A stretch of 6,893 nucleotides of DNA from positions 1 through 6,893 of the forward strand of contig VXPI01000316.1 of the NCBI GenBank assembly GCA_009839585.1, in the 5' to 3' direction. Origin of the DNA: Gammaproteobacteria bacterium. Lineage in GTDB: Bacteria; Pseudomonadota; Gammaproteobacteria; Arenicellales; Poriferihabitantaceae. How positions within the stretch are numbered: the stretch's first letter is position 1; each line of letters starts with the position of its first letter. This document shows positions 6,545-6,893 of this stretch, in pieces. The notes under the pieces are model-generated. The model was not told the DNA's origin. It saw nothing but the letters and a program-made list of their open reading frames with translations, and did not search any database. The translations under genes and the position numbers were made by a program.

Positions 6545-6560
6545 TTTGACAGGGCAGGTT

Positions 6561-6893
6561 TTATTCGGGACTGTCGAGCAGTTCCAGAGCGCGGCCCTGC
6601 AGTGCGAGGCGGATTGCGGCGAGCGGTCCGACGCTGTGTCTGGCGGCGGACTGGAGGTAGCTGGAGATGCGGCAGTAGGCCTGGGCATGCAGGGCGGAGC
6701 GGAAGGTGCCGCTGACCTTCTGCTTGGTCTTGGCCATTCTGAGGTCGCGCTCTGACCGGTTGTTGGTGAACGGCACCTCGGGCTGTCTGGCAAACCGGAG
6801 GATTTCGCTCTTGTAGTCGACGAAGGCCCGGTGCAGCTTTTCGGCTTCGCTTTTCGGCGCCTGTCCGCGGCTGCTTTTGCGTGGCGGGCGCGG
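6561..6893 (-). CDS. IS66 family transposase (TnpC), C-terminal fragment cut by window edge
   Basis: The reading frame is open from the right edge down to the TAA at 6561-6563, giving the last 110 residues of a protein that is normally around 500. The visible part has a basic, proline-rich linker (1-20), AFVDYKSEILRFARQPEV (23-40), then PFTNNRSERDLRMAKTKQK (41-59) and VSGTFRSALHAQAYCRISSY (60-79). The TNN-x2-ERDLR block is the hallmark C-terminal core of IS66 transposases and contains the probable last acidic catalytic residue (E48 of the fragment). Codon and base use is markedly G+C-rich relative to the genes to the left, consistent with arrival by transfer. The IS66 accessory genes tnpA and tnpB, if present, would lie beyond the right edge. 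A GTG at 6774-6776 is internal and not the start. Whether the full gene is intact cannot be seen. Confidence 0.88.
   Translation of the reverse strand, partial: PRPPRKSSRGQAPKSEAEKLHRAFVDYKSEILRFARQPEVPFTNNRSERDLRMAKTKQKVSGTFRSALHAQAYCRISSYLQSAARHSVGPLAAIRLALQGRALELLDSPE

Larger units (their letters stand above)
6508..6893 (-). mobile_element. End of an IS66-family insertion sequence (partial)
   Basis: The right-hand part of the window holds the 3' portion of an IS66-type transposase gene on the minus strand, and the element continues past the edge. I place its terminus at GTAACTACTCGCCCC beginning at 6508, because IS66 ends characteristically begin GTAA, the G+C content rises right there, and this is 53 bases outside the transposase stop. 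IS66 elements make 8-base target duplications, so 6500-6507 (GGATGAGC) is the predicted copy on this side. The other end is outside the window, so the boundary cannot be proven. Confidence 0.65.

Noticed and set aside
6512..6793. Other frames in the G+C-rich tail, on both strands
   Set aside because: They are shadow frames, rich in Arg, Pro, Gly and Ser, overlapping the IS66 transposase frame, which has clear family motifs.

Overview
This window looks like chromosomal DNA from a gammaproteobacterium outside the Enterobacteriaceae. The core is the gene order ygfB - pepP - ubiH - ubiI, which is the order known from Escherichia coli and relatives. Base composition is moderate (about half G+C by eye) through the core and clearly more G+C-rich in the last ~380 bases, where an insertion sequence begins. 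No genus can be named from the sequence alone.

Layout, left to right. Bases 1-215 carry no convincing gene but hold a cluster of overlapping inverted repeats just upstream of the first gene. Five tightly packed plus-strand genes follow: a short-chain dehydrogenase/reductase (SDR) (216-881), a UPF0149/YgfB protein (909-1475), Xaa-Pro aminopeptidase PepP (1468-2772), and two paralogous FAD-dependent aromatic hydroxylases of ubiquinone synthesis, UbiH (2781-4040, TTG start) and a UbiI-type enzyme (4040-5278). Junctions are a 27-base gap, an 8-base overlap, an 8-base gap and a 1-base overlap, so the five probably form one operon with translational coupling. After an 80-base gap with a possible weak promoter and hairpin comes a PfkB-family sugar/nucleoside kinase (5359-6300). 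From about 6508 to the right edge lies the end of an IS66-family element, whose transposase is on the minus strand and runs off the window.

Functionally, UbiH and the UbiI-like enzyme hydroxylate the ubiquinone ring, PepP trims N-terminal residues preceding proline, and YgfB is a small conserved protein with a regulatory role described in Pseudomonas. The SDR and the kinase have no assigned substrate. I see no defence, CRISPR, toxin-antitoxin or biosynthetic island. The region is mostly ordinary housekeeping DNA. The points worth a second look are the dyads before the SDR, the IS66 junction, a long imperfect hairpin at 6352-6408, and several genes that start without a visible Shine-Dalgarno sequence.
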